Positions 30,601 to 42,500 of a DNA stretch of 64,000 bases are shown here, piece after piece. Below the pieces are notes generated by a model. The model was not told the DNA's origin. It saw only the letters and a list, made by a program, of their open reading frames with translations, and searched no databases. The number at the start of each line of letters is the position of its first letter. Position 1 is the first letter of the stretch. The translations under genes and the position numbers were made by a program. Source of the stretch: Liolophura sinensis. Lineage: Eukaryota; Mollusca; Polyplacophora; Chitonida; Chitonidae. Location of the stretch: NCBI RefSeq assembly GCF_032854445.1, contig NC_088295.1, forward strand, positions 22,679,385 to 22,743,384, read 5' to 3'.

Positions 30601-32795
30601 GTAAAAAGCTGAGTGTTCATTTGTTCACGAGTTGTTGATCTGTGTGTTTATTCAGTTTCATGAGTTAGTTGCTGTTTTTGGTCGGTTTGCTTTTTCATGA
30701 GATGTTGCTGTGTGTATTTGTTCAATTTCACAAGTTGACGCTCTGTGTGTGTGTTGCTGTGTTCGTATATTTTCTCAAGATGTTGCTGTGTTTGTACAGT
30801 TTCACGAGATGTTGCCGTCTTTGTACATCTTCCCTGAGATGTTGCTGTCTTTGTTCAGCTTCACGAGAGGTTGCTGCCTTCGTTCAGCTTCACAAGATGC
30901 TGCTGTCTTTGTAGAGTTTCATGAGATGCTGCCGTGTTTGTACAGTTTCACAAAATGTTGCTGTTTGTACAGTTTCATGAGATGCTGCTGCCTGTACAGT
31001 TTCACAAGATGTTGCCGTGTTTGTAGTTTCATGAGATGTTACTGTGTTTGTACATTTTCATGAGATGCTGCTTTCTGTGTACAGTTTCACAAGATGTTGC
31101 CGTGTTTGTAGTTTCATGAGATGTTGCTGTGTTTGTACAGTTTCACGAGATGTTGCCGTGTTTGTAGACTTTCATGAGATGTTACTGTGTTTGTACATTT
31201 TCACGATATGCTGCTGTCTGTGTACAGTTTCACAAGATGTTGCCCTGTTTGTAGAGTTTATGAGATGTTGCTGTGTTTGTACAGTTTCACGAGATGCTGC
31301 TGTCTTTGTACAGTTTCACGATATGTTGCTGTCTTTGTTTAAAGGTGAGGACTGTGACCTGTTGATACATGAAGCCACGATGGAAGATGACCTGGAGGAG
31401 GAGGCCAAGTACAAAACACACAGGTAACACTGATGATTGTCTCTATGGCCTTTTGCACATTCTAATGTTCGTTGAAGATCACAGGCTTTCCATTATTATG
31501 GTGTGCAAGTCTGTCACATGTGGGAAAGTTTATAGTAACTTTCCAGTGGTCAGTGGTTTTCTCCAGGCACTCAGGATTCCTCCACCCATATAACTGACCT
31601 CTTGAGTATGTTATTTTAAGGATTAAGATCAGACCACATATCTGCTAACAGTTGTGTAACATACTTACATAAACCAGTCTAATCCGCTACCTCTGGTAAC
31701 CCGAGATGACAAACAAGAAGACTGCGACATCACTCAATACTGACAATCAGTGCAGGTTTTTCAAACTGTCAAAAGGAAATCCCAGCTATGTCATTTATAA
31801 GAGGGGAGGATAAGAGCCCCATTCACTAATTGTTTTGGACATTGCTAGTAGCGTTGTAATTTAATTAACATGTACTTTTAATAAAAGGTTTGCCTTAAAA
31901 GCAAACTCATAACTACCTATATCTTTGCTCTGTATTTGGACCAGTACAACCTCCCAGGCCATTGATGTTGGAATCAGGATGAAAGCCAAGTTCATCCTTC
32001 TCACTCACTTCAGTCAGCGCTATTCCAAGATTCCAGTTTTCAACGAGAAGTTCACAGATAAAGTTGGCATTGCCTTTGACAATATGAGAGTACGTGGTTC
32101 CATTTTTACGGCTAGAAATACACGTAGTACAACTAACGTTTGTTGACACGAGATTCGTCTAAAAAGGTATCATCCTTTAGTGGGATATTTGATTTAATCT
32201 GAACAGTGTTTAATTGAAACTAGTAAAAATGCATGCGTTCACACGACCATGTGGCCAAGCCGGTTATAAGCGAGTTCAGTGATTTGACCGTTTATAGGGT
32301 CACATTTAAGCTGGTTTAGTTATTGCAATGTCATCCTGACCTCCACATGTCCTGGGCATTTGATCTAGTTACCATTCACGTCACAGATAAACCAACCTGA
32401 AAGTAGTTGAAAGCCACATCACTAGCTGGGGCAAATAAACAAGAAGAAAATTCATGCTAAGAAGCAGAATTGCGCATTACATGTTTGATGGAGTATTGAT
32501 AATGAGAAAACCATTTGATGGGTGATTTTCAGTACATCATTATTATTGTCTGTGTGTGTGTCTGTATTTAATGCTGCCATATACTAGGTTTTGTAAGTGA
32601 CTTTCTGTTGTGCTTTAGGTGAGTCTGAAGGACTTGAGCACCTTACCACTGTTCACACCAGCACTAAAGGCCATGTTTGCTGAGGAGTATGCCTTACTGG
32701 AGGAGAAAACCTTAAAAAGAAACCTGAGCAAGAAAAGGGTTGCAAATGATTCTCAGAAACTAATGAAAGACTTTTTAACAGAAAGTAATTCATGA
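18674..32795 (+). CDS. ELAC2: ELAC2, long-form tRNase Z (3' tRNA-processing endoribonuclease)
   Basis: 21 exons: 18674-18981, 21725-21775, 22093-22163, 22444-22508, 22889-22946, 23173-23316, 23676-23752, 24341-24399, 24613-24673, 24854-24905, 25178-25337, 25624-25765, 26478-26560, 27251-27366, 27833-27932, 29134-29272, 29754-29902, 30112-30323, 31345-31423, 31945-32089 and 32619-32795. All phases agree, giving 815 aa; human ELAC2 is close to 826. The enzyme cuts the 3' trailer from nuclear and mitochondrial tRNA precursors. The N-half is the inactive metallo-beta-lactamase copy (NCGEGTQRI at 107-115). The C-half is catalytic: GTGSSIP 496-502, PSKVRN 502-507, zinc motif SHMHADHH 554-561, SGDT 670-673, HEAT 691-694 and HFSQRY 730-735. 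Met1 (MHRLRISV) precedes a basic N-terminus. Met46 (MPKKVEG, 18809) could start a form lacking it, like the dual mitochondrial/nuclear starts known in the family. An earlier in-frame ATG lies at 18569. Introns 15 and 18 carry the arrays listed separately. Confidence 0.96.
19050..20864 (+). mobile_element. SINE split by a 1.6-kb insertion in ELAC2 intron 1
   Basis: 19050-19165 carries the middle of the SINE (GTGGTCGCTGTGAGTTCAAG to CCAGCAACCTGCAGATGG). 20757-20864 carries the matching 3' remainder (GGCTCTGCCCGATTTCCTCC to AACACACTCATCAAATAA). The two halves join with almost nothing lost. The roughly 1.59 kb between them is therefore a later insertion into a pre-existing SINE. Each edge of the insert carries repeated CTCCTTGAAA words and a TTTCATTTTCA segment in the same orientation, suggesting short terminal direct repeats. 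No coding potential is seen inside. Confidence 0.7.
20086..20375. repeat. 145-bp perfect-register tandem duplication
   Basis: 20086-20230 and 20231-20375 both begin CAGCCAAGCATTGGTCCATT and end GAAGGAGACCTATAAG. I find a single C/T difference (GTAACGTTTG versus GTAATGTTTG), so the duplication is recent. It lies within the insertion that splits the intron-1 SINE. Confidence 0.92.
21589..21643. repeat. (TA)n microsatellite in ELAC2 intron 1
   Basis: About 27 uninterrupted TA dinucleotides, ending about 80 bp upstream of exon 2. It may form cruciforms and is likely length-polymorphic. Confidence 0.97.
26264..26414 (-). mobile_element. SINE 3' fragment in ELAC2 intron 12
   Basis: Minus-strand copy starting at the tail TTATTTATTTGATTGGTG and ending inside the body at GAGAGGAAGCCAGCC. 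The head and A-box are absent. There is a deletion after GGGCAGAG. Confidence 0.82.
26920..27170 (+). mobile_element. Diverged SINE in ELAC2 intron 13
   Basis: From GAGCCTCCATGGGCGAGGG through CTTCCTCTCCAGCGGTAAGT to ACACCAATCAAGTAAACAAG. Divergence is high, and part of the 3' region (ATAATGCTGGCCG) is lost. It ends about 80 bp before exon 14. Confidence 0.78.
28336..29133 (+). repeat. Tandem array of exon-16-derived units with repeated splice acceptors (ELAC2 intron 15)
   Basis: Ten units begin with ACAGGACA(A/G)GTA(C/T)ATGTT at 28336, 28423, 28510, 28597, 28654, 28735, 28822, 28909, 28966 and 29047. Their lengths are 87, 87, 87, 57, 81, 87, 87, 57, 81 and 87 bp. The authentic exon 16 follows at 29134 as the next repeat start. 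The full unit joins the first part of exon 16 (encoding YMLLDCG) to a later part (CTGGAGAATCTCACTGCTGT, encoding LENLTAV) and ends in TATGTTTCAG or ATTCAG, a 3' splice site. About 50 bp of the exon are missing inside each unit. Blocks 28423-28734 and 28735-29046 form a near-identical 312-bp higher-order repeat (87+87+57+81). Confidence 0.95.
30620..31341 (+). repeat. Minisatellite of about 29-32 bp units abutting the exon 19 acceptor (ELAC2 intron 18)
   Basis: About 20 units on the pattern TTTCA(C/T)GAGATGTTGCTGT followed by GTTTGTACAG. The last one reads GATATGTTGCTGTCTTTG followed by TTTAAAG, and the final AAAG is the real acceptor of exon 19 at 31345. Many units thus present a pyrimidine-rich run plus ACAG, which matches a 3' splice-site consensus. 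Copies vary by small indels, some ending TGTAG or TACAT. Confidence 0.9.
31530..31612 (+). mobile_element. Truncated copy of the second SINE-like family (ELAC2 intron 19)
   Basis: CCAGTGGTCAGTGGTTTTCT and the following GGATTCCTCCACCCATATAACTGACC resemble the 3' third of the 17383-17578 element, ending at TCTTGAGTATG. Confidence 0.5.
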
Positions 32796-32816
32796 CAGTA
32801 ACCTTTCAGATGTGTG

Positions 32817-32822
32817 AATAAA
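32817..32822 (+). terminator. Poly(A) signal for ELAC2
   Basis: AATAAA 22 bp after the ELAC2 stop codon. This implies a very short 3' UTR unless downstream sites are used. Confidence 0.6.
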
Positions 32823-33240
32823 TGAGGTATGAATTTGTCTGTGTTATGGTCTGCTGTTAACTATGGCTTGCACAACTTCAGCAGATATATCCTTGGGTAA
32901 TGAAAGCAATTAAAACAGTTGCTTTTGTCACAAAAAAAAGCCTTTTAATTGAGCAGACTGAACAGAAACTGACTTACACAGCTTTGGACGGATTAAACAA
33001 AATCACCATTCATTCATTTAAGCATGTGCAGATATACTACAGGTACAGTGAAATGTATTACAAAAGTATTACCAACTGATTGATGCTGTGTAGCTTTTTT
33101 ACCTCCAATGAAATAGTCAATTCCTTTTGAAATGACTGACAGGTAATAAATGTATGTTGAAACTGTTGTTTTAGATACATGTCATTTTTTGGAAAATAAA
33201 TTAGATTCACACAGATCCATTTGTGAATATTAGATATACA
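32823..33240. other. Spacer between convergent ELAC2 and IFT70
   Basis: AT-rich, no exon or repeat recognised. Stop codons of the two genes are 733 bp apart. Confidence 0.5.
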
Positions 33241-33246
33241 TTTATT
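33241..33246 (-). terminator. Poly(A) signal for IFT70
   Basis: AATAAA on the minus strand, about 285 bp beyond the IFT70 stop codon. Confidence 0.5.
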
Positions 33247-33528
33247 TATGTGTGGGTTAGACGAGGATTATGCAATATAGTTGGAGCCATACTCTGAGCC
33301 AAACATTGTCTGACTTACGCAGCACACGCCTCTAATTCAAGGTATCTGGGTCAAATACCTGTGTGACGAACAATATATCTCTGATAGGTACTATGAAATA
33401 TAGAACACCCATAGTATATGTGCTAATCTGTTTTTTCATTGGCTAAGGATGTCAAACGAGAACTGGAGGTACATGTACGTGCCAAGTCCATGTGGTTCGT
33501 CGTCTGGGATGTGGCTGTCTTGTAGCTT

Positions 33529-36500
33529 TCAGTTCAACTGTAGGAGAAGACTCTTGAGCAGTCTGGCCTCATAGGACACTGTGTTTTTGCCTGGGTGCCT
33601 GGGTTCCTCTTCCAATGGCTGCTCTATCAATGCCTTCACATCACGGCCATACACTGAAACAACATTGCAATATTACATCCTGTATCTGCCTGATTGGTAT
33701 TGGGCGCTGGGCGAGACTTTTTCACTCCAAAAATTTTTTTTGCTAACTGTTGGATGAAAAAGTCATCCTTTAAACAGGACTTTAAAAATGCAAACAGGTC
33801 TTTCACTTCGTGTGACTGGGTTTTTTTGTACATGATGTGTGTGTGTATTACAGTACACTTACTTTCACAGTGCTCGAGAAACTGTATACACTCCTGTATC
33901 ACCGCATCTCTCATCATGATCATGTGTTTGGACATGTTCTCTATGAGGGAGAGGAAGCAGCGTTTAGCGTAGTACCACGTGTCAGTCCCTAACTTCTTCT
34001 GGTACGGCTCCAAGCTCTTGATCACTCGTGAGATCCCAAACTCGTAGTTTCCCTTGGCACAGTATAGTGTTCTGAAATACACCATATACTTGTGAAGATC
34101 TGTTCAGATTAAGGAAATACACCTACTGTCTTTTTACTGATGTGCTCAATGTGACCTTGACCCCTAATATACTGGTTCTAGGTATCCACCCAACGCTTCA
34201 ACGATATTCTTATACTCTGCCTTGCATTATTAGATGCCTGGGGGCCTCTGTGGCTCAGTTGGTTAGGGGGCTAGCGCTGCGTAATGACCAAGGAGCCTCT
34301 CACCAATGCGGTTGCTATGAGTTCAAGTTCAGCTCATGTTGGCTTCCTCTCCAGCCGTACGTGGGAATGTCTTCCAGCAACCTGCAGATGGTTGTGGGCT
34401 TCCCCCGGGCTCTGCCTGGTATCCTCCCACCATAATGCTGGCCGCCTTCATACAAGTGAAATATTCTTGTGATTGGCGTAAAACACCAATCAAATAAATA
34501 TTAGATGCCTGATAAAGACTTGAGGTCCAAGTGACCAGAGGATCTTGAGAAAGCCTGTGTGATGTACATGTACACTGATCTATACTAGTTACATCTATAT
34601 CAATGAACCATTCAGTTTCTGGATGTACAATGTATACGTGCAATCCTCTCTTCTAATGAAAACAAGAAAATTATTACATGATTGCCTTGTTTACAATTGT
34701 TAGTAGCAATGTTTTGACAAAATCTTACCCTATCACAAGGTTCACAATACACAAGTGATATATCTTCTTGTCTGGGTCCACATAAGCCACTTGTTCCTCT
34801 TCCTTCTCAATCTTTCTCATCAGCTCCTCAGCCTGTGAACCGCGACACAAATCAGTCAGTTACATGAACTGTATTACACTGCATGCAGGACATGAGAAAA
34901 CAGTGGTTAATGTACATTTACCATATACCTATGGCCATTACCCAACTGATACAGAGGCACCCTCTATTTTTCTGTATAGGATGGTTCGTATATCCATCCT
35001 ATGAAAACAGGGACTACATTCAATGTTTACATTCAAAGCGCCCTCTACGGGAGAAAGCCCTGAAGTACCATCGAAATTTGGTGTGACATAACTACAACAA
35101 CATTAAATTTTACACAAAACCTATTTAAAAGAGAAGAAAACTTACAAAATGGCACTATCAGCTGAAAAGAGCACATTTTTTTACTATCTGGTGGTGCCTG
35201 CTGCATAATTTAGCGATTTTTCCTCGCCATACACATAAAGCCTGAAAACGGCAAAGCTGGCATAAATCGCTGAGTCCATCGCGTCCTCCATCTTTAACAC
35301 CCTGTAATTTATGCTGGGGGTGTGTTGCCTCTCATCCAGTGAGAGTCATTAAAACTGCGGGCTTGTTTGTGTAAACATTATGGTTTCCCAATCGCCAACC
35401 GGGAAACCAACCGGAAAGTTCTACCGGAAATGTATGAAATGCACTTCAGCAATATTCCTCCTAACACAGAAGACTTCAGGACTAGTTCTTAGGCAAAATG
35501 GAGTCGCCCACAGCAGATTTTGGCACTGAGAAGCATGCTCCCTACAGCCTTGGGGGAACTTATGTAACTTTCAAGTCCAAAACTGCCACAACTTTGATCA
35601 CAGTTCCCAAATTAGCTTGTTCTATGCATCAAGCATGGTTAACACCACGGCATGGAAGCATTTATTAAAGCTCAGTGAAAATGTGACCTTCTTAGTGAAA
35701 ATCCTTAACTCTGTCCCCAAAGCAACCTAAATACAAGGTCGCGCAGATAAATATTCACATGTTGATCAGTCGCATACAGTCTGTGATCTGATCTCGTTTC
35801 ACTCAGGGTCATATAAATTTTGTCACATAAATTTGAAATTCAGGATTACCGTTTCCATGAACACTGTGTCTTGTCTTGCTATCTTCTGAACGTAAACAGT
35901 AAAAACAGTAAATATACTCGGTGTTCGCACACTCACGGCACAAGTCAGTAGTCCCATCATTAATTTCTACTAGTACGCCATGATCAATGTTCACTGCTTG
36001 TTTTGAAAATGTCCAATTTCATCACTGGAGCTACAGCCACACAAAATCAGTGGCTACACGGCCGCACGCGGATGATATTTTCAATTAATGCAGACTTCAC
36101 TGTTGTACAGCCAAACTTTCAGTCCAGTCATCATCAAGTACTGCAGCCGTTCCTTTCAAACAAGATGTGATTTTAAACCATACCGCACAGTGAAACTTTG
36201 ACAGCATAATCCACGTCTCTCTCGTGTGACGACAGAGCCCGAGGACATTCCCATGGCGTAGGGATTTGACCACGTTTTATGAAGTGGCGACCTTGCAAAG
36301 GTCTAAGCTCTTGAATGTTCATTATTCTGATTTATTTCAAATAGTTTGTCATTGAAACTAATGAAATAGAAATTTAAAGGACATAATCAAATTCGAGCTG
36401 AAGAAGTTGTGCTCATTTATAGATAAACTACATTTTGTTGGTGCAGGGTCTCTAGTTGCTGCAAGTCAGTCTACTGATTGATGAAAAAGGGTCTGCATTT

Positions 36501-39500
36501 TGACCACTTATTACCCAAAAATAAAGGTATATGATAAATAGATTATCATAAAAGTGCATGTTCTGCAATGCTGTATTGGCTCTTGTTGTCTGAAGTCAGC
36601 CTTACTCTTCAAACTTGGCTGATAGGACAAGCCGAAGTCAGACAACTCTAGCTGATACATCATCACAGATCACACACTGTTATGATAATCTCTATGTATT
36701 TATTAAAGGCTTCCCAATGTTTCATTTTGCATGTCATACTTAATCCCCAAACAGTTTTGCACCACAGTGTGGTAAACAGCAGTGTCTATAGTCTGAGTAG
36801 CATATCACCAAGATAAGATATAAACTGACAACAACATAATGATCATTAGTTAAAGGCAAGATATAAGAAAGTAAAATAGCTTTACTTACATCTTCATTTT
36901 GACTGGTCATGATGTAGGACACACACAGATTGGCCAGGACAATGGCACTTACATTCAGGATCTGTCAGGAAAATACTGATTAGATCAGTTCAAATAACCA
37001 AATAATGAAAGGTCAATTGTGGTTATAGAAAGTTACGTGTGGTTGCTTGCCTAACATACAGGGTCTACTGAACAAGAAGGACTGACAGTTGATAGCAAGA
37101 GGTGTACTTATGGCGAGCAATTAAAACGATACTCAAAAGCTTTACCTTAATGCAAAAATTGGTACAGTAAGTTTCATGAAAGTTAATACTCTTCACGTCA
37201 ATAATATCATATAGACACTAACATTGTCATAATTTTTCTTGACGATTGGTTCATAGAATCCAGCTGCCTCCTTGTATTTGTTTTCCTGCATGAAGAGGAC
37301 ATGGGCAACGTTAAGCTTCCATATATCGTGTTCATTACAGAACTCAACCGACTTCCTGAAGATCTTCTCCACCTGCTGGTAATTCTCCAGATCCCAGTAG
37401 ATCTTAGCCTGCTGCATCAACACTGGGATATACCTGTAACCATCCCACAATAACACATATACAACATTCTGTTCATTGATTGTTATAAACATGTGAGGGC
37501 CCAACAGCATATATATATTTACAAGGCTACAATATGTGGGCATATGGCATCTACAGACGGCCAATAGTCTACCAGGAACTTTTTTTATGACTTTAAAAAA
37601 ATTACAAATAGTGTAGCTGATGCCAAGTAAGAATTCAATTATATTTCACACACAACAACTTGCGATTAATACCTATTTGTCAACATAGTCAATTTGTGCT
37701 TTTGTTCAACCTTGCTTCAGTGTACTGAACCAAAAGGTTTCTGCCTGACATCAGAAGATATTTACTTATATTATCAATCTGCTGAATTACCTCTCTAAAG
37801 CCTCATCATAATCATTCACAGCTTTCTTCACCATCTCATCATCATGATTCTGACGAGCCTCCTGAACCTGTGAGAAAGGAAGTAAAAACAAGCATGACCA
37901 GCATGCCAAAAGTTTACCCCTCGGCTGGAAACAGTTCATAATGAACTGTTTAATAACTAAAGTAAAGAAATCAAATGCACAGAACATAATGTGTCAATAT
38001 TTGACTTTGGTTAGTCCTAGTCATTTTTTGGTGTTAAGGCAAAACTATTCCAGTATTATTTACCAAAGCACACTACAGACAAAAGCATTTGGTGCAAGTC
38101 CAGATTCAGCAATAGACTGACTGATACTTCATACATACATGCCTTAATATTCATATTTTTCTTCACTTCTTGTACAATTCACTAAAAGTGCAGACAGCTC
38201 AAGTCCACTTTGGTGAAGATGCCCAATTCGTTTTATCAAGAGTGATAACAGTTCCTGGAAGAGACAAACTTGTTACCTGTTTTGTGAGTTTTCTGAGGGT
38301 TTCGGTTTGCTTGGAGGCCATTTCATCCAGTTTTCTGTAGGCTTCCTCAGGTGACGTCTGCTTAGTTATCACAGCTTCCAGGAAGTCATACAGATACTGA
38401 AAACAGGAAACAAACTGCTCTCACACCTATCTCTCTTTATTTTTTTTTTCACCAAACCTGGCAATCATCAAAACACATACCAGAATAAAACATAACCAAG
38501 TTATCGCAGTTCAGAGTGAGCTAAGATTTTAACAAATTATCCAAATTAGCCAAAGAACGCAGCTCTTTCCAGTGATGCTGTGGGAACACTGTTTTGCTTT
38601 CTACATATAGCTGTGATGCAACATCAGGTTTCCAGTTTCTCTCTCTAACATGGAGCATCTCATGGCCTCGTGAGAATTCCAGGCATGTCAGAGAAAATCG
38701 CTGTGGCTGTTTTCAATTTAGATCTGTTACCACTCCTCATTTAACAAAATTAATATTATCTGCTGTCTTTTCTTTTAATGAGAAAATATTGAATCAAAAG
38801 GTTTTGATACCACTAATAGAACTACTTCGCAAATAACCAGCTTAAAGGCAAACTACATGTACATATATGTTGCTGTAGGTTGACGAAGGGATGATCGGTA
38901 CTTACTGGTGTTAAATATTTGTATGTGAGGTGAGCATTCTCAGCCAGAACGTCCGCTGCTAAGTCATAATACTGAAACAAAGACATCACAATATAAACAA
39001 ACTTGATATTTCTACTTGAACTCAATATGCATCAGCATGACACATATTTATCTTCAATAATGATCACAGCTTATAATACTACTGAAGACATAAACAATCA
39101 GCATCAAATGACAAATAAACGACACAGCATGCAGGCAAAGTGTGATGAACACACACAAAGCATTTGAGTAACGTCACAAATTACATTGTCATACCTCATA
39201 TTTTATGTAGAGAAGCAGAAGATTGCCAAATGTTTCTGGGGGGAATGGGTTCTGCTGTAAAAGGAACTGCATCTTCTCAAAGCCTTGGGTGGGTAAGGCG
39301 TCCATGTTCATGAGGGCCTGGTTGTGCAATGTGACAGCATCTAGCTCTTCCTCTGACCGTGGGGGCATGTCCGTCAATGCCTCACATGCTGCCTCCACTG
39401 TAACAAAGCCAAAACAAAACACCCATAGTCAACAAACAAGTCCTAACTTACAACCTTAAAGACATAATTGATCTCAGGCTATTTTGTACAAAAACCAGTT

Positions 39501-42500
39501 ACAAAATATCACAGAAGTATACAAAAACATAACAAATCCATATATGTGTTTCTAGTCACAAGTCCAAAGAACCTTCAGACAAAAAGATTCCTAAAATTTA
39601 TTCATTAAAATTACCTTTTAGAATGGCTTAGTCCAGCGTAATTAAATTAAGATCCATGAATGACAAGGTTATACATCAATCACTAGGTCTTTCGCTGACA
39701 ATTTCTGAATAGCACTTGAAATCCTATATATGATCAATGACTGTCTGCACTCACTGTTTCTCAACTGGTACTCTATGGCTGCCTTCAGGTTGAATGCCTC
39801 TATCAGGGCAGTCTCATGGAGGGTCAGGGTATTCCCCACACTTCTCACATCTATACCTTCAGTGGTCATCCCCACACTCAGTTCTGTTCAAACAAAACCA
39901 TAAAGTAAATTTCAACACTCTGCTGGAACAACAGTTTGTTAACAGAGTAAGCCAAAATTAGTGTCAGCTCTAACCCGAACATGACGTAAAACCATGTACA
40001 TAATATAGTCTTCTAAACAAAACATGCAAAGAACTTTCACTAGTTAGACTTTCAACATTATCACTCATCTCTAAACAGATCAAGTACCAAGGGCAAGATA
40101 ATTTAATGATGGTTTTAAATTAGTGCCAAAAGCATCCTGATACTGTTATAAAAAAAACAATCAGTAAACTAGCCAATACTTACAAATAACAAAATGTTAT
40201 TCCTATTGATTGTGAGACATTGTTTTGTACTTTATAAACAGTGAAACTTTTATATACTAACATTTAAAAATATACTGGAATAAATCATGTCAACTGACTA
40301 ATACCTGGGTGTTCTCTGATACCCCTCTCAATGATGTCTGCAATGTGCTTCAGTGCAGGAGCGTACTGTTTCAACATGTAGTGACACAAGGCAATGTTGT
40401 AAGACAAGTCTGGTTGGTATCCCATGAACTGCATGGCTGTGGTAAACTTAACACAGGCTTCATCATATCGTCCTTCCTAGATAACACAAAAAGAATTGCA
40501 TGTATGTAATGTATGCGTACAGATGTTTTTATTTCACAGATTTATAAAAATGACATGAAATCATAACCTTATTTGAAAAAAACAACAACAAAAAACATTA
40601 AGTGACAGAATATATGTACATAAAAAGACTGGTTTCTAATATCATCTCTTCAATTCAGTTTGCTTTACTACACAAAAAGACTTCCAGGACTAATTGATAT
40701 GGTGATAAACTATTACACTACAAAGGCAATTCTATGTGCTACTTCCACATGTGTGTATACCTTGAAGAGAAGACACCCAAGGTTGATTTCAGTATCCGGA
40801 TCATCAGATGGGCACTGCTCCACTAGGCTCTGAAAGCAAAAATGAACATATCTTTATAGCAACTATGAATATACCTTTATAACAAACATTTATACCTATT
40901 TAGAACAGTTTCTGAATTTGTTTCACTTTATCATACCTTATTTTGACAACTCAGCAAATTAGCTGTTAGATACCCAAAGGCAACATAAAAATCTAGACAG
41001 CAAATGCAGTTTACCCAGACAACACTAGCATGGAATTAGCCATCTATATTTAGCCTTGATGATCGGAACACTGACCTTAGCTCCTGCTAAATCTTCTTCC
41101 CCGTACTTTATGGCAGCCTGCAATTTGGTCATCTGTGAACAGAAACACAAAAACACTTGAATGCATTTCTGTACCAATTCTTTACATATGAAAAAAACAA
41201 AACAATTACTTAACCTAAGCTCAATGCTAACTGAAACTTAAACACTGGCCCAGTTTACTGGCTGAAGCAAATAAGTAAACGAATAAGATAAAGCACATAC
41301 AGACAAAAGCAGCATTTCATTAACTATTACTTTAACTTGTCCTATAATATGTTTATTGGCATTTGTGCCTGCAGGTTGTACAAGACATTTTTGTATCCTT
41401 ACATAAATTTGACCACGAGATGTCAGACTTTGGCAGTTTCAACCACAAATCTGACACTGAACAAATGACTTACACTTCCTGAGTACTGTGGGTTTTCTAT
41501 AACACAGGCAGTTTTCATAGCCTCCTGATAGAGACAAGCTTTGTACAGAGACTGGGCATAGTACATCCTGTAGTCATCAATATCAGGGTGAAGAATGGTA
41601 AGCTGTTCATAGCAATCTGATGCATTAACAAAGTCCTGCATCTGATAGTAACAATATCCCAGCAAAGACAGACCAGCTCGAGACTGAAACATAACCAAAC
41701 ATAAGTTAAAACGAGTAAACTAGAGAGATTGTTGATGTGACAGCAACAGTGTACTCCTTGCTGTATAAATTCTGAAACAAAAAGAAGCAATGCAGTGAAA
41801 TTCCAGTCAATAAGCAGGCATTTCATACACATACATAAGTTCATAAATAATTTTTAAACTTATTTCAGAGATTAATATTAACCGTACTTAGTATCACAAA
41901 GAAATTACCTTCTGGTGGCTTTGTAATTGCTGATTTAGCAGTTGTACAGCCTCTGCATACCTCTGGTCTCTAATCTGTAACCAACAAACTATCCTTTATA
42001 ATTTGTACACCACACTTTTTTATCCCCCACAAAACATATATTCCCCATATTTTCCCACCTTTACTAAGGATACTCTGTTTTCCTCTGCACATGGATAAAT
42101 GAGCACAATCATCTGTAAATACCATCTTTCATGTAGAGATTTTCCAGCCATGATGTCTAGCCCATTAGAGTTGCCAGTGGAGATGATAAGGGAGAGTGAT
42201 ATGTGAAAAAGTCTTGAGATTATCATGAACCTGTCACAGTGATTTTCTTCAGAATCTGCCCAAATTAATCTCCACATAAACCCTGTGGCCACTGCCATCA
42301 CATAACTTACGAGTGATATGATGTTATGAAGTACTGTATAAAAATCAATGAAAAAAATTTTGTTCAACACTAGATTAAATGTATATATTCTTAAATTAAG
42401 TACTCCGCAGTTCAAGAAGCCTTTTTATTTTTGTGATGTTGCACAAACAAAATATTGCAGTTCAAAGTAAGCAAAATCATGCACACAGAATCAAAAGCTC

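Noticed and set aside
30669-31427. Cys/Phe-rich open frames in ELAC2 intron 18
   Set aside because: Translation of the 29-32 bp minisatellite in shifting frames. No start context or homology.
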